Source: Calditrichota bacterium (GTDB lineage Bacteria; Zhuqueibacterota; Zhuqueibacteria; Zhuqueibacterales; Geothermadaptataceae). Taken from it: DNA of 64,000 bases. Shown here in pieces: positions 1 to 8,555 of the stretch (positions are counted from its first letter, which is position 1; each line of letters starts with the position of its first letter). The notes under the pieces were generated by a model. The model was not told the origin of the DNA, searched no databases, and worked only from the letters and a program-made list of their open reading frames with translations. The stretch is taken from assembly GCA_008501765.1 (NCBI GenBank), contig QQUE01000001.1:1-64000 (forward strand). The letters run 5' to 3'. The position numbers and the translations under genes are program-made.

Positions 1-200
1 TTGGGCTGCAAATTGACTGATTTTATGAAAAAAACAGCTTGTATTACAGTTTTTGACTCAATAAAAACAATAAGTTAACTTGATTAGGAAATCGCAAATT
101 TAGTAACTCTGTATGTTAATTAAAAACAATAACTTCTGAATTTTGTGAAACCCTATACCATTTAATTCAGGATAGACAAATAGCTCAAGGTGAAAAAATT

Positions 201-1136
201 ATGACAAGCCAAATTCAAATTTATCCCAATGATTTAACAGAAATTGACATGAGTCATCTCATTGATGAACTGCGGATGCAAGTTCGAACAATCCCGCAAC
301 CCGTCAGTGACGATGTATCCGCTGGTATTTCTGAATGGATGAAAAACTGCTATCGACTCCGCGAACTTATTTTGCTCGGCAATCCCGAAAAATTTCTCCG
401 CTGGGATGTTTTGTTACATACCATGGTTGTCACCTCGCCACCGTACATGTCCGTTGAATTAAATTCGTTATTGACATTACCGGAGTGGGCAACTCGATGG
501 CAGACGGCAGTTGCTGAACCGCAAATGGGATGGCCGTTGCCATTTCCAGCCTATCCTGCGAGCAGTGGAAATCTTTTACACCAGGCTTATCATTTGTCTC
601 AATTTGAAAAGAGCACTAAATTACGCATTGACCAGATGGAATATATATTTGAGTTTGGCGGCGGCTACGGTTCCATGGCGCATCTGTGCCACGCCCTGGG
701 ATTTCGCGGCAAATATGTCATCTTTGATTTCCCGATATTTTCCGCGCTGCAAACATTTTATTTAAAAGCTTTGGGATACTCCATGCTGGAATCGGCAGAG
801 GCGTTTCAAAGGGAGTATGAAGGCATTTTTTGTATGTCAGATATCGATCAATTGGAAGAAGTATTGCCTCTGGGCGAGGATATCGATCCGGGATTGTTCA
901 TCGCTACCTGGTCATTAAGCGAGACGCCGTTTGAACTGCGGCAGAAATTTTTATCGCAGATGGATTTATTTCATGCCTATCTGTTCGCCTATCAGGACAG
1001 CTTTGAGAAGAGAGATAATTTCCAATATTTCGAAAAATGGCGGCAACGGCTTGTTGGATTTGAGTCGAAATCGTGGCCTATTAAACATCTGCCGGCAAAT
1101 TACTATATGATGGGCAAACGAGGAATAAATATCTGA
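201..1136 (+). CDS. putative sugar O-methyltransferase-like SAM-dependent methyltransferase
   Basis: This 311-residue protein carries a glycine-rich SAM-binding loop at residues 151-160 (EFGGGYGSMA), followed by an acidic beta-strand end (IFDFP, about 174-178). That arrangement is like the 'putative sugar O-methyltransferase' family, which modifies surface glycans, but the acceptor cannot be read from the sequence. There is no signal peptide or membrane segment, so it should be cytoplasmic. An AAGGTG ribosome-binding site lies about 10 nt before the ATG. No glycosyltransferases flank it and it stands alone before a long non-coding stretch, so membership of a glycan cluster is not supported. 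The methyltransferase fold is fairly secure; the sugar specificity is a guess. Confidence 0.7.
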   Translation: MTSQIQIYPNDLTEIDMSHLIDELRMQVRTIPQPVSDDVSAGISEWMKNCYRLRELILLGNPEKFLRWDVLLHTMVVTSPPYMSVELNSLLTLPEWATRWQTAVAEPQMGWPLPFPAYPASSGNLLHQAYHLSQFEKSTKLRIDQMEYIFEFGGGYGSMAHLCHALGFRGKYVIFDFPIFSALQTFYLKALGYSMLESAEAFQREYEGIFCMSDIDQLEEVLPLGEDIDPGLFIATWSLSETPFELRQKFLSQMDLFHAYLFAYQDSFEKRDNFQYFEKWRQRLVGFESKSWPIKHLPANYYMMGKRGINI

Positions 1137-1396
1137 TCGATATTCCTGATAAATCTATCAATATTTTATAGTGTAGTTGAAAATCGAAATTAGTCGCACG
1201 GGGTTTCATCTGAAATATTTTAATTCCTTGACGTAAATTGATGCATTATGAACGGCCGTTCAACGGGAATTCAAACCTGCATTGCCCTCAAATTAAATCC
1301 GTCTCAGCAGCAACAAGTAAGCAATTGCAATAATTCGCCATTAAAAAATATTTTTGATTAGGTCTTTAACTCCGTTGCCTTTTCCCAGTTGGCCTT

Positions 1397-1508
1397 CGAA
1401 AAATGGCGTTAAGAAATTTTGGATTAATTCCGTTAAGAATTATTTTCTGTTTGAGCGAAGCGAGTTTAAATGATTTAGGAATTAATCCAAAATTTTAGTC
1501 ATTTTTCG
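1397..1508. repeat. long interrupted inverted repeat
   Basis: The arms at 1414-1431 and 1478-1495 are perfect 18-bp inverted copies. Outer 9-bp arms at 1397-1405 and 1500-1508 (CGAAAAATG / CATTTTTCG) also pair. The 46-nt loop contains the near-palindromic motif TTTGAGCGAAGCGAG. It is not followed by a clean T-tract, so it looks like a mobile or REP-type remnant rather than a terminator. Confidence 0.7.
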
Positions 1509-1526
1509 TCAGCCTTGATTTTTTTG

Positions 1527-1554
1527 TTTCTTTTTTGATCAAGCAAAAAAGAAA
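1527..1554. repeat. perfect 11-bp hairpin
   Basis: TTTCTTTTTTG (1527-1537) and CAAAAAAGAAA (1544-1554) are perfect inverted copies around a 6-nt loop. The hairpin lies immediately next to the larger inverted repeat and may belong to the same element. Confidence 0.6.
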
Positions 1555-2050
1555 AGATTAAATGGTTAATACTAAAGTAGTTATTCGCTTAAATGCGGAG
1601 TTAAAGGCTCAATCAAAAATATTTTATTGCTTTAATGTCCCAAAATTAATAGAATAGAAGGGTTATCATATATTATCTATTCGATGCTCTTTGATTTTGG
1701 CGAAACCGGAGAATTTGCAGGGAGAAACATTTCGTTTTATTTAATACTGCAACTGATTATTACGCAATAACTTGTAAATTGCCCTATTTTACCAAAAAGT
1801 TTACTTTTATAACTTCCTTCTGAACCGAATTCATCCATTGCCCAACCGCTCAATAAAAGTAAAAAGGGGCCAAGTGGATAGCACATACGATTTCGTACCG
1901 CTTGTGCCTGCTTAATTTGGAGCATTCATATTTAATTCGTTTTGGCAGTCGTTCCATGGTATTAAAAGGCATTAGCTATTCAGCAGTCCCTCTTTTTACC
2001 CAGCGAGAGCGCTCCTGCAGTTTTTCAGATTTTCCCAAGGAGGTATTATT

Positions 2051-2260
2051 ATGGCAGAGCGGCAAAGAGGCGTCGTGAAGTGGTTTAACGCGAACAAAGG
2101 CTACGGATTTATCGTGTCCGAAGGAGGAGAGGAAGTCTTCGTACACTATTCAGCCATCGCGGGGGATGGTTTTAAAACGCTGGAAGAAGGAGTCAACGTC
2201 GAATATGATTTGACCGAAAATGAACGGGGGAAACAGGCACGCGAAGTGACCGTTGTTTAG
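2051..2260 (+). CDS. csp: cold-shock domain protein (CspA family)
   Basis: This 69-residue single cold-shock domain protein has the typical family length. The nucleic-acid-binding motifs RNP1 (KGYGFI, about residues 17-22) and RNP2 (VFVHYS, about 29-34) are both intact, as is the opening GVVKWFN strand. Such proteins bind single-stranded RNA or DNA and act as RNA chaperones. A strong AAGGAGGT ribosome-binding site sits at 2037-2044. A rho-independent terminator follows at 2277-2310, so the gene is monocistronic. The upstream leader contains a GAGAGCGCTC palindrome that could be structured. The identity is secure; the particular paralogue is not. Confidence 0.95.
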   Translation: MAERQRGVVKWFNANKGYGFIVSEGGEEVFVHYSAIAGDGFKTLEEGVNVEYDLTENERGKQAREVTVV

Positions 2261-2276
2261 CCGGCCAGGAAATTCA

Positions 2277-2310
2277 ATGCAGTGTTTATCAAGAGCACTG
2301 CATTTTTATT
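2277..2310 (+). terminator. rho-independent terminator of the cold-shock gene
   Basis: ATGCAGTG (2277-2284) pairs with CACTGCAT (2296-2303) around an 11-nt loop, followed by a T-rich tract. It overlaps the last codons of the convergent asparagine-synthase gene, so it may serve both strands only weakly in the reverse direction. Confidence 0.85.
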
Positions 2311-4033
2311 TTATCTTGTTCCCCTGCCGCCAAAACTCAAACGCGAGCCACCAATCCAGTTCATTTGCTCGTGAAATATCCCCTGAATAAAAATCTGCAG
2401 CACACTTTTTGAGATAATTTAGGTTAATAAACGGATATTGTTTTGTTGACTGCGAATGAATGATGCCCAGAATATAATCCTGTAATGCGAGTAAAAAATC
2501 AATGTGCAGGGTGTCAACAAAGGCTAAATTGAGTTTTGTTTTGACCGCCGTCCAGGTTCTGGCAGCCATGGTGCCGTACGAAAAAGGATATGTCGTGCTG
2601 CCTTTGACCAGCGGAAAAGAATTTAGTTGCGCATTGTTTTTTGCAATCATTTGTCGGAATAACGAACTGTTTTGCCGTTGGGATACGGGAAGATTGAGCA
2701 ATAATTCGACGATATCCGGTTGTGCGAACGGCATGAAATTGGGCACGATGGCATCGAGACGGGCTTGCTCATAGGCATAATAATTTGGCAACCGTGTGCG
2801 AACTGAAAATAGGTCGAGAAAATTGTCGATGCCGATTTCCCTGATTTGCGGCATTTCCTGCCAGACATTTTGCAATTCGATTATCGCACTCTTTTGTAAT
2901 TCATGCCCAAAGTCAGTATCGAAAAAATTGCCGCGGAAAAGGTTAAAATATCGGAATACCGCAGTGAAATCAGGGTGCTGCAGCCGGTTACCCAAATTTA
3001 TTTTTAACCGGTTTAAAAATTGCCGCCGTCCGATTTCCCCAAATCCACCGTCGATCATAATTTTATTGTGCCGATTCAATTGATCGTAATTACCTAACCG
3101 CAGGGCTGTCGAAGCAGGCGCGATGAGGTTTGTGGCGCAGCAATATTCGCGAGCCAAGTCTATAACAAAATCCACATCCCCATTTATATCGGGAAAGTGG
3201 GCATGGGCGAGGCCAAAATCATCAGCTATTTTTTTGGAGATTACCACATCCGGGTGCGCTGCAACACCGAAAACATGGGTGGCGAATTCAGATTTGTCTT
3301 TTTTATGTGTCAGACTGAGCAGAAGCCGGGAATCCAAACCACCGGAAAGTCCAATGGATGGCTGCCTGATTGATTCGATGTTTATTGTGGAAATGAGGGA
3401 TTGCGTGAGCTTCATTTCATTGGAGTCACCGGTCGATTTATACTCCCAGGGCACATTCTTTATTTTCAATCCTGATTTATCGAAAGTGGCAAAACCGCCT
3501 TGCCCCAGTCGTTTTGAATTTGTGGTTAACGCCTGATCGCAGCTCAAACCGTTAAATGCCAACCAATGGCTACCGAAAGTATTTGTGTTAATTTCAGTCG
3601 AATCCACCATTTGATTAAGCCAATCAGCACGGGATGAGAAATGAATTCCGGGCCCATTTTCACGAAAATAAATTGTCCGCAAGCCGAGGGAATCGCTAAA
3701 AAACCGAATGTGCGTGGCATCCCATAAAACGATAGCAAAATGGCCATTGATATGACTTAGTACTGGCTCATTCACGTTTAGTATTTCGATCCAATGTTCT
3801 GTCGCGAGGGGCACACATTTTTCGGCTTTCAGATTCAATCCCAATCCAGTGACAACAAATCCGGAATGTTCATCGAGCTGGTGATAAAGGCAGGTTTCGG
3901 GGAGCCCGGCGCAGCGCAAGTGAAAGTGCGGTATTTCAAGTTCATAAAGCGGTTTGGGGATGATTTTGGTGAGAAAGGCGCTGTACCGTGCGGCAGTTTT
4001 ATCAAGCGAAAAATATCCAATCAATTGGCTCAT
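2306..4033 (-). CDS. asparagine synthase-like protein lacking the glutaminase cysteine
   Basis: This 575-residue protein has the two-domain layout of glutamine-hydrolysing asparagine synthase: an N-terminal Ntn-like domain of about 1-190 and a C-terminal AMP-forming synthetase domain with the pyrophosphate loop SGGLDSR at 230-236. Standard AsnB starts MCGI and uses Cys2 as the glutaminase nucleophile. Here the start is MSQLIGYFS, so there is no nucleophile. Loss of Cys2 is known in lasso-peptide cyclases and in beta-lactam and carbapenam synthetases, and in ammonia-dependent forms. No lasso precursor, leader-binding protein or protease lies nearby, so the product cannot be assigned. The gene is isolated, with the hairpin array immediately upstream of its start. 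Confidence 0.85.
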   Translation of the reverse strand: MSQLIGYFSLDKTAARYSAFLTKIIPKPLYELEIPHFHLRCAGLPETCLYHQLDEHSGFVVTGLGLNLKAEKCVPLATEHWIEILNVNEPVLSHINGHFAIVLWDATHIRFFSDSLGLRTIYFRENGPGIHFSSRADWLNQMVDSTEINTNTFGSHWLAFNGLSCDQALTTNSKRLGQGGFATFDKSGLKIKNVPWEYKSTGDSNEMKLTQSLISTINIESIRQPSIGLSGGLDSRLLLSLTHKKDKSEFATHVFGVAAHPDVVISKKIADDFGLAHAHFPDINGDVDFVIDLAREYCCATNLIAPASTALRLGNYDQLNRHNKIMIDGGFGEIGRRQFLNRLKINLGNRLQHPDFTAVFRYFNLFRGNFFDTDFGHELQKSAIIELQNVWQEMPQIREIGIDNFLDLFSVRTRLPNYYAYEQARLDAIVPNFMPFAQPDIVELLLNLPVSQRQNSSLFRQMIAKNNAQLNSFPLVKGSTTYPFSYGTMAARTWTAVKTKLNLAFVDTLHIDFLLALQDYILGIIHSQSTKQYPFINLNYLKKCAADFYSGDISRANELDWWLAFEFWRQGNKIK

Positions 4034-4102
4034 GAAGGGAATTTACAGCTTGTTTGTCCTCAATTGCAAATTGTTTATCGTAATCCGCACTCAGTGATGA
4101 TG

Positions 4103-4711
4103 GGCAGGCCACAAGGGCCTGGGCTACGTGTTCGATTGAACGGAGATTTTGAGATTAGCCAACGAAAAAGATCGTAGCCCCACCCCTTGTGGGTGGATGA
4201 GATCGATGATACTCGTCAGGCAGGCCACAAGGGACAGGGCAACGGTTTCGATTGAATGAAGATTTTGAGAATCGCCAATTGAAATAAAATCGTCGTCCCA
4301 CCCCTTGTGGGTGGATGAGATCAAAAATAATCGTTGGGCAGGCCACAAGGGCCTGGGCTACGTGTTCGATTGAACGGAGATTTTGAGAATCGCCAACGAA
4401 AAAGATCGTAGCCCCACCCCTTGTGTGTGGATGAGATCGATAATTACCGTCAGGCAGGCCACAAGGGCCTGGGCTACGTGTTCGATTGAACGGAGATTTT
4501 GAGATTAGCCAACGAAAATAATCGTAGCCCCACCCCTTGTGGGTGGATGAGATCGATAATTACCGTCAGGCAGACCACAAGGGCCATGGCAACGGTTTCG
4601 ATTGAATGAAGATTTTGAGAATCGCCAATTGAAATAAAATCGTCGTCCCACCCCTTGTGGGTGGATGAGATCGATGATACTCGTCAGGCAGGCCACAAGG
4701 GCCTGGGCTAC
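4103..4711. repeat. tandem array of ~117-bp hairpin-forming units
   Basis: Five full units start at 4103, 4219, 4337, 4453 and 4569, and a truncated sixth starts at 4687, giving periods of 116-118 bp. Each unit begins with a CCACAAGGGCCTGGGCTACG-like arm and carries a near-complementary CGTAGCCCCACCCCTTGTGG-like arm about 80 bp later. Two unit types exist (about 116 and 118 bp), in the order A-B-A-A-B. Units are contiguous and do not preserve a reading frame, so this is neither CRISPR nor coding. Confidence 0.9.
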
Positions 4712-4771
4712 GAAAGGGTGTGCGTTTTGTCTGAAGTGGTGCGCCGATAGATGCATCGGCGCAGATGAATG

Positions 4772-6235
4772 TTAATTCAAATCACTTAAATCCGGCAATT
4801 TTCCGAGCACATCTTCGATGCTGAAATGTTTAATTTCACCGAGATTGAGCGCTTTCAAACCGGGTTCTATCTTTTCACGGTCACCAACGATTACGATGGC
4901 CATTTGCTCAGGCAGCACATATTTCTGCGCTACTTTGGCAACGTCCATGGCAGGCACTTTGAGAATGTTTTCAACGTAAACGTTAAAATAGTCTGCGGGC
5001 AGGCCGTAAAAAATCATGTTATGAATGGCACCCGCAATCGCTGCATTGGTTTCAAAGTTCCCGGGATATCCCAATGCGTCATAGTTTTTACCACGCTGCA
5101 ACTCATCGGCAGGAATCGGTTGGTGAATACTCTTGAATTCTTTCATGAATTCGACAATTGCTTTGTCGGTGACGTCGGTTTGCACGTTGGAATAGGCAAG
5201 AAATCGACCTTCGGTTGGGCGATAGTCCCACTGCGATCCAGCGCCGTAGGTATAGCCTTTATCTTCACGCAAATTGCTGTTTAACCGGGCAGCAAACGAC
5301 CCTCCGAGAATGGTATTCATCACCCGCAGAGCGAAGTAATCGGCTGTTTTGCGTTTAACGCCGACATGCCCAATACGCAGAACAGACTGTGCTGAACCGG
5401 GCTTGTCTACCAGGAAAATCGTCCGCTTCTCGACCTGTTGCGCGGTGGGGACCTCAACTTTGTTTAGCGTACCTTTTTTCCAAGCACTGAAATTTTTCTC
5501 TAATAACGGCAGGAGTTGCTTTTGGGTAACATCGCCAACAACGATAAAAACGGCATTATTAGCTATGAGATTGTTTTTGTAAAAATCTGTTAAATCGTTG
5601 ATTTTCACTGAGCGCAGGGATTTTTCATCGCCGGAAGTACTGCGGCCATAGGGATGAGTTTCACCGAAAATAGTTTTATTAAACATATGCGTGGCTATGG
5701 TTCCCGGTTGATCATGATTTTGAACCAGACCGTTCAATCGTTGTTTAACGATACGCTTGAGTTCATTTTCAGGAAAATCCGGGCGCAAAGTGACATCGGC
5801 CATCAAAGCAAGGGCAGCCCCCATTTTTGAAACTGGAGTATTCAAACTCACCTCGGATGAATGCAAGCCGGCGCTCGTACTTAAATTGGCGCCGAGAAAA
5901 TCGATCGCGTCAGACAAGGCCAACGCATCTTTTCCAGCGGCTCCTTCATTCAGTAAATCCATTGTCAGCGAAGCAAGCCCGAGCTTGTCCGCAGGGTCAT
6001 TCACCGATCCGCAGCCGATGTGCAGGTTCACCTGAACCAGCGGGACATTATGCTTTTCCATCAAATAAACTTGAATACCGTTTTTAAGTACAAATTGCTG
6101 GAGCGGCGGCAAGTTAAGCGAAGCGACAGGGCCAAGTTCCGGGGGAGCAGAACGGTCGGGTTTTTGCGCAAATCCATTTGTCATACCGGCAAAAACCAGC
6201 AGCGACGATAATAGCATTTTCAAATATTTTCCCAT
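4772..6235 (-). CDS. M16 family peptidase-like protein, catalytically degenerate partner
   Basis: This 487-residue protein begins with a Sec-type signal peptide (charged start, hydrophobic LLSSLLVFAG, NGFAQ cleavage region), so it is exported. The two-lobed M16 (insulinase-like) fold is recognisable, including the HPYGRSTSGDEKSL stretch and the GYTYGAGSQWDYRP segment of the second lobe. Where an active M16 enzyme has HxxEH, this protein has GLASLTMDLLNEG, so the zinc site is absent. Paired M16 proteins often combine one active and one inactive subunit into a heterodimer. Its start codon overlaps the stop of the upstream active gene (TAATG), implying coupled translation at fixed stoichiometry. 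Confidence 0.88.
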   Translation of the reverse strand: MGKYLKMLLSSLLVFAGMTNGFAQKPDRSAPPELGPVASLNLPPLQQFVLKNGIQVYLMEKHNVPLVQVNLHIGCGSVNDPADKLGLASLTMDLLNEGAAGKDALALSDAIDFLGANLSTSAGLHSSEVSLNTPVSKMGAALALMADVTLRPDFPENELKRIVKQRLNGLVQNHDQPGTIATHMFNKTIFGETHPYGRSTSGDEKSLRSVKINDLTDFYKNNLIANNAVFIVVGDVTQKQLLPLLEKNFSAWKKGTLNKVEVPTAQQVEKRTIFLVDKPGSAQSVLRIGHVGVKRKTADYFALRVMNTILGGSFAARLNSNLREDKGYTYGAGSQWDYRPTEGRFLAYSNVQTDVTDKAIVEFMKEFKSIHQPIPADELQRGKNYDALGYPGNFETNAAIAGAIHNMIFYGLPADYFNVYVENILKVPAMDVAKVAQKYVLPEQMAIVIVGDREKIEPGLKALNLGEIKHFSIEDVLGKLPDLSDLN

Positions 6236-7608
6236 TATTTTACCCCTCCTTTTTCGCCGGCCAGTTCGGTTTTTCCTTCCGGTACAATACTTAAAATCAC
6301 CCGCGCATCATCGTTGAGATAGGTGTTGGCGATCGCGCTCAGATCGTTGGGAGAAATTGCCTGATAACGGGCGAGATCTTCATTAAAATAATCAGGATTG
6401 CCGGTGTAATAAAAATAAGTATTGAGCTGGTTCGCCTTGCCACCGAAGCCTCCGGATTTTTCGAGACCACGGTAAAAATCAGCTTCGTATTGATTCAAGG
6501 CACGTTGCAATTCCCGGTCAGATGGGACTTCATTTTTTATTTTATCGAGCTCTTCCTGAATCACTTTTTCCAGTTCGGCCAATGTATGGCCAGCCCGCGC
6601 TGTTGCGATGATATAAAACTCACCGGAAAGTTTATTTGAACCATTATATGAATTGACTGACTGGGCAATTTGCAATTCATAAACCAGGCGTTTGTACAAC
6701 CGTGAATTTTTGCCTTCCGTGAGCACAGATGTGAGCAGATCAAATTCAGCATCTCCCGGCTGGAAACGGGCAGGGGAGAGCCATGCCATGTACAGGCGAG
6801 GGAGCTGAACTTTGTCTTCGAGCACGATTCGTTTTTCTTCACTGAGCACAGCCGGTACCGGATCAACAGGCGGGGCCGTTGCCCGATTCGGGACGTCGCT
6901 AAACCATTTTTCGGTGAGTTTGCGTGCTTCATCTGTATTCACATCGCCGGCGATTACAAGCGCGGCGTTTGATGGTGTGTAGTAGTTGTTGAAAAATTCT
7001 ACCACATCATCGTAACTGGCAGCCGAAAGGTCTTCCATCGATCCGATGACAGACCAGGAGTACGGATGCTCTGCGGGGTAGAGATTTTTCGATAATAATT
7101 CCCATGCACGGCCGTAAGGCTGGTTATCGACGCGCTGACGTTTTTCATTTTTCACCACATCCCGTTGTCCGTCTACTTTTTCCGGGGACATGGCTTCGAT
7201 CAAATAACCCATGCGGTCGGATTCGAGAAACAGGGCCAATTCGAGGGCATTGCTGGGCAGGTCTTCGTAGTAATTCGTCCGGTCATTGGTCGTGGAACCG
7301 TTGTTGTTGGCCCCGGCTGCTTCGAGCCACTGGTCGAACTTGCCTTCGGGAACATGTCCGGAACCTTCAAATAAGATGTGCTCGAATAAATGAGCGAAAC
7401 CGGTGCGGCCAACTTTTTCGCTGCCCGAGCCGACATGGTACCAAATATTGACGGATACACGCGGAACTGTGTGATCCTCGTGCACAATGACGGTGAGACC
7501 GTTTGGCAAAGTAAAACGGGTGTAGGGCGCCGAAAGTTTGTCACCGGCTGGCACGTTGCTCAGCCCGGCAAACAAAAATAATAACGCCATAAGAGATAAT
7601 TTTCGCAT
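6235..7608 (-). CDS. M16 family zinc metallopeptidase (active subunit)
   Basis: This 457-residue exported protein has a signal peptide (MRKLSLMALLFLFAGLSNVPAG). The inverted zinc motif HLFEH is present at residues 73-77, and the downstream glutamate ligand lies in NEKRQ near 155. This is therefore the catalytic member of the pair. Relatives degrade peptides in the periplasm or at the envelope inside a clam-shell chamber; the natural substrate here is unknown. The second-lobe segment GDAEFDLLTSVL is present. The gene is the promoter-proximal member of a two-gene operon, ending in a TAATG overlap with the inactive partner. Confidence 0.92.
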   Translation of the reverse strand: MRKLSLMALLFLFAGLSNVPAGDKLSAPYTRFTLPNGLTVIVHEDHTVPRVSVNIWYHVGSGSEKVGRTGFAHLFEHILFEGSGHVPEGKFDQWLEAAGANNNGSTTNDRTNYYEDLPSNALELALFLESDRMGYLIEAMSPEKVDGQRDVVKNEKRQRVDNQPYGRAWELLSKNLYPAEHPYSWSVIGSMEDLSAASYDDVVEFFNNYYTPSNAALVIAGDVNTDEARKLTEKWFSDVPNRATAPPVDPVPAVLSEEKRIVLEDKVQLPRLYMAWLSPARFQPGDAEFDLLTSVLTEGKNSRLYKRLVYELQIAQSVNSYNGSNKLSGEFYIIATARAGHTLAELEKVIQEELDKIKNEVPSDRELQRALNQYEADFYRGLEKSGGFGGKANQLNTYFYYTGNPDYFNEDLARYQAISPNDLSAIANTYLNDDARVILSIVPEGKTELAGEKGGVK

Positions 7609-8028
7609 ATTCTCCTCTTCAGTTATTTGGGGTAATTGCAGTTTTGTTCAATTGCAAAGTAGACGATCAAAAGTGAAAAATGTTCACGGAAAGTTAAACC
7701 GGATCCAGCTCTTTACTAATCATTATCCCGATTAAGTTTCCGCGATGATTCGAAAATAAAAATAACTACTGCGATGAAAATTCCATCCAAAATAATAAAT
7801 AATTTTAAGCCAGCTTGGTTTACGGTGCACACGAGCGAATAATAAAATATTTTTTTCACCCTGAAAAAAGATTTTTCAAACCGGAGATGGTTGCCTATCT
7901 GATAATTTTTCAAATATTTAAATATTGACCAAATGAATAAATTTATTTCTTTTTAAATTTATTTCCCTATCTTGGCAATCTGTAATCTGACGGTCATTTA
8001 TTGTGACCCATTATTATCGTCTGGCTTG
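7609..8028. other. divergent intergenic region
   Basis: This AT-rich region lies between the divergently transcribed M16 operon and the RRM gene and must hold both promoters. I see no confident -35/-10 pair. A minus-strand frame of 65 codons (7716-7913) has no domain and no ribosome-binding site and is not called. Confidence 0.4.
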
Positions 8029-8071
8029 TGTGTGTTTTGCATTCGATAGTAGAACTTTTAAAAAACACACA
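8029..8071 (+). promoter_or_regulatory. hairpin in the leader of the RRM gene
   Basis: TGTGTGTTTT (8029-8038) and AAAACACACA (8062-8071) form a perfect 10-bp stem with a 23-nt loop. It ends about 16 nt before the ATG of the RNA-binding protein, next to the AGAGAAG ribosome-binding region. A weak, AU-rich stem here could act as a temperature- or protein-responsive switch; that role is inference. Confidence 0.5.
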
Positions 8072-8086
8072 GAATAGAGAAGAATT

Positions 8087-8359
8087 ATGAACTTGTACGT
8101 TGGCAACCTGTCCTATGAAACTTCAGAAGAAGATTTAAAAGCGCTCTTTGATGAATTCGGTGAAATTGAAAGTGTAAACGTCATCAAAGACAGGCAAACA
8201 GGCCAGTCAAAGGGATTTGCTTTTGTGGAAATGCCAAGCAATTCGGACGCAGATAAAGCTATAAAAGCTTTGAATGGTCAGGATCTCAAAGGCAGAAATC
8301 TCAAAATTAACCAGGCAAAACCAAGAGAAAAGCGCCCGCAACGTCGCCCGCGATTTTAA
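8087..8359 (+). CDS. RRM-type RNA-binding protein
   Basis: This 90-residue protein consists of one RNA recognition motif. RNP2 (LYVGNL, residues 3-8) and RNP1 (KGFAFVEM, about 43-50) are intact. A short basic tail rich in R, P and K (REKRPQRRPRF) follows. Such small glycine-poor RRM proteins occur in cyanobacteria and many FCB and proteobacterial lineages, often cold- or stress-induced. The gene is monocistronic, with a hairpin in its leader and a rho-independent terminator 60 nt downstream. It may functionally parallel the cold-shock protein gene at 2.1 kb, since both bind single-stranded RNA. Confidence 0.95.
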   Translation: MNLYVGNLSYETSEEDLKALFDEFGEIESVNVIKDRQTGQSKGFAFVEMPSNSDADKAIKALNGQDLKGRNLKINQAKPREKRPQRRPRF

Positions 8360-8416
8360 TATTAAATCTTAATTTCAGTATTCATTCTCGGCTTACGACA
8401 AAAAAATATATCTCCC

Positions 8417-8443
8417 ATGGGACCTTGTGTCCCATTTTTTGTT
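8417..8443 (+). terminator. rho-independent terminator of the RRM gene
   Basis: ATGGGAC (8417-8423) pairs perfectly with GTCCCAT (8429-8435) around a 5-nt loop, followed by a run of six T residues. Confidence 0.9.
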
Positions 8444-8555
8444 TGAATTATCTTCAATCCAGCACCAGCGCCCCTTCATAATTTTTCATCACTACGGTTA
8501 TAATTACCAGCCCGCTTAAAATGCGGGCAATTATCGCATCGGGATATTAGCAGGC

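Larger units (their letters stand above)
1137..2050. other. long intergenic region with inverted repeats
   Basis: This stretch of about 0.9 kb has no convincing gene. It holds a long interrupted inverted repeat (1397-1508), a second hairpin (1527-1554), and AT-rich sequence up to the cold-shock gene. A minus-strand frame of 62 codons near 1737-1925 has no recognisable domain and no clear ribosome-binding site, so I do not call it. Confidence 0.5.

Noticed and set aside
201-4033. Lasso-peptide or other RiPP cluster around the asparagine-synthase homologue
   Set aside because: No precursor peptide, leader-binding protein or protease was found, and the methyltransferase is separated by a terminator and a cold-shock gene on the other strand.
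4103-4711. CRISPR array
   Set aside because: Units of 116-118 bp follow each other without unique spacers, and no cas genes are present.
4124-4756. Minus-strand coding frames within the tandem array
   Set aside because: The unit length is not a multiple of three, the frames jump between units, and the peptides only mirror the repeat.
7716-7913. 65-codon minus-strand gene
   Set aside because: No ribosome-binding site, no domain, and AT-rich composition typical of a control region.
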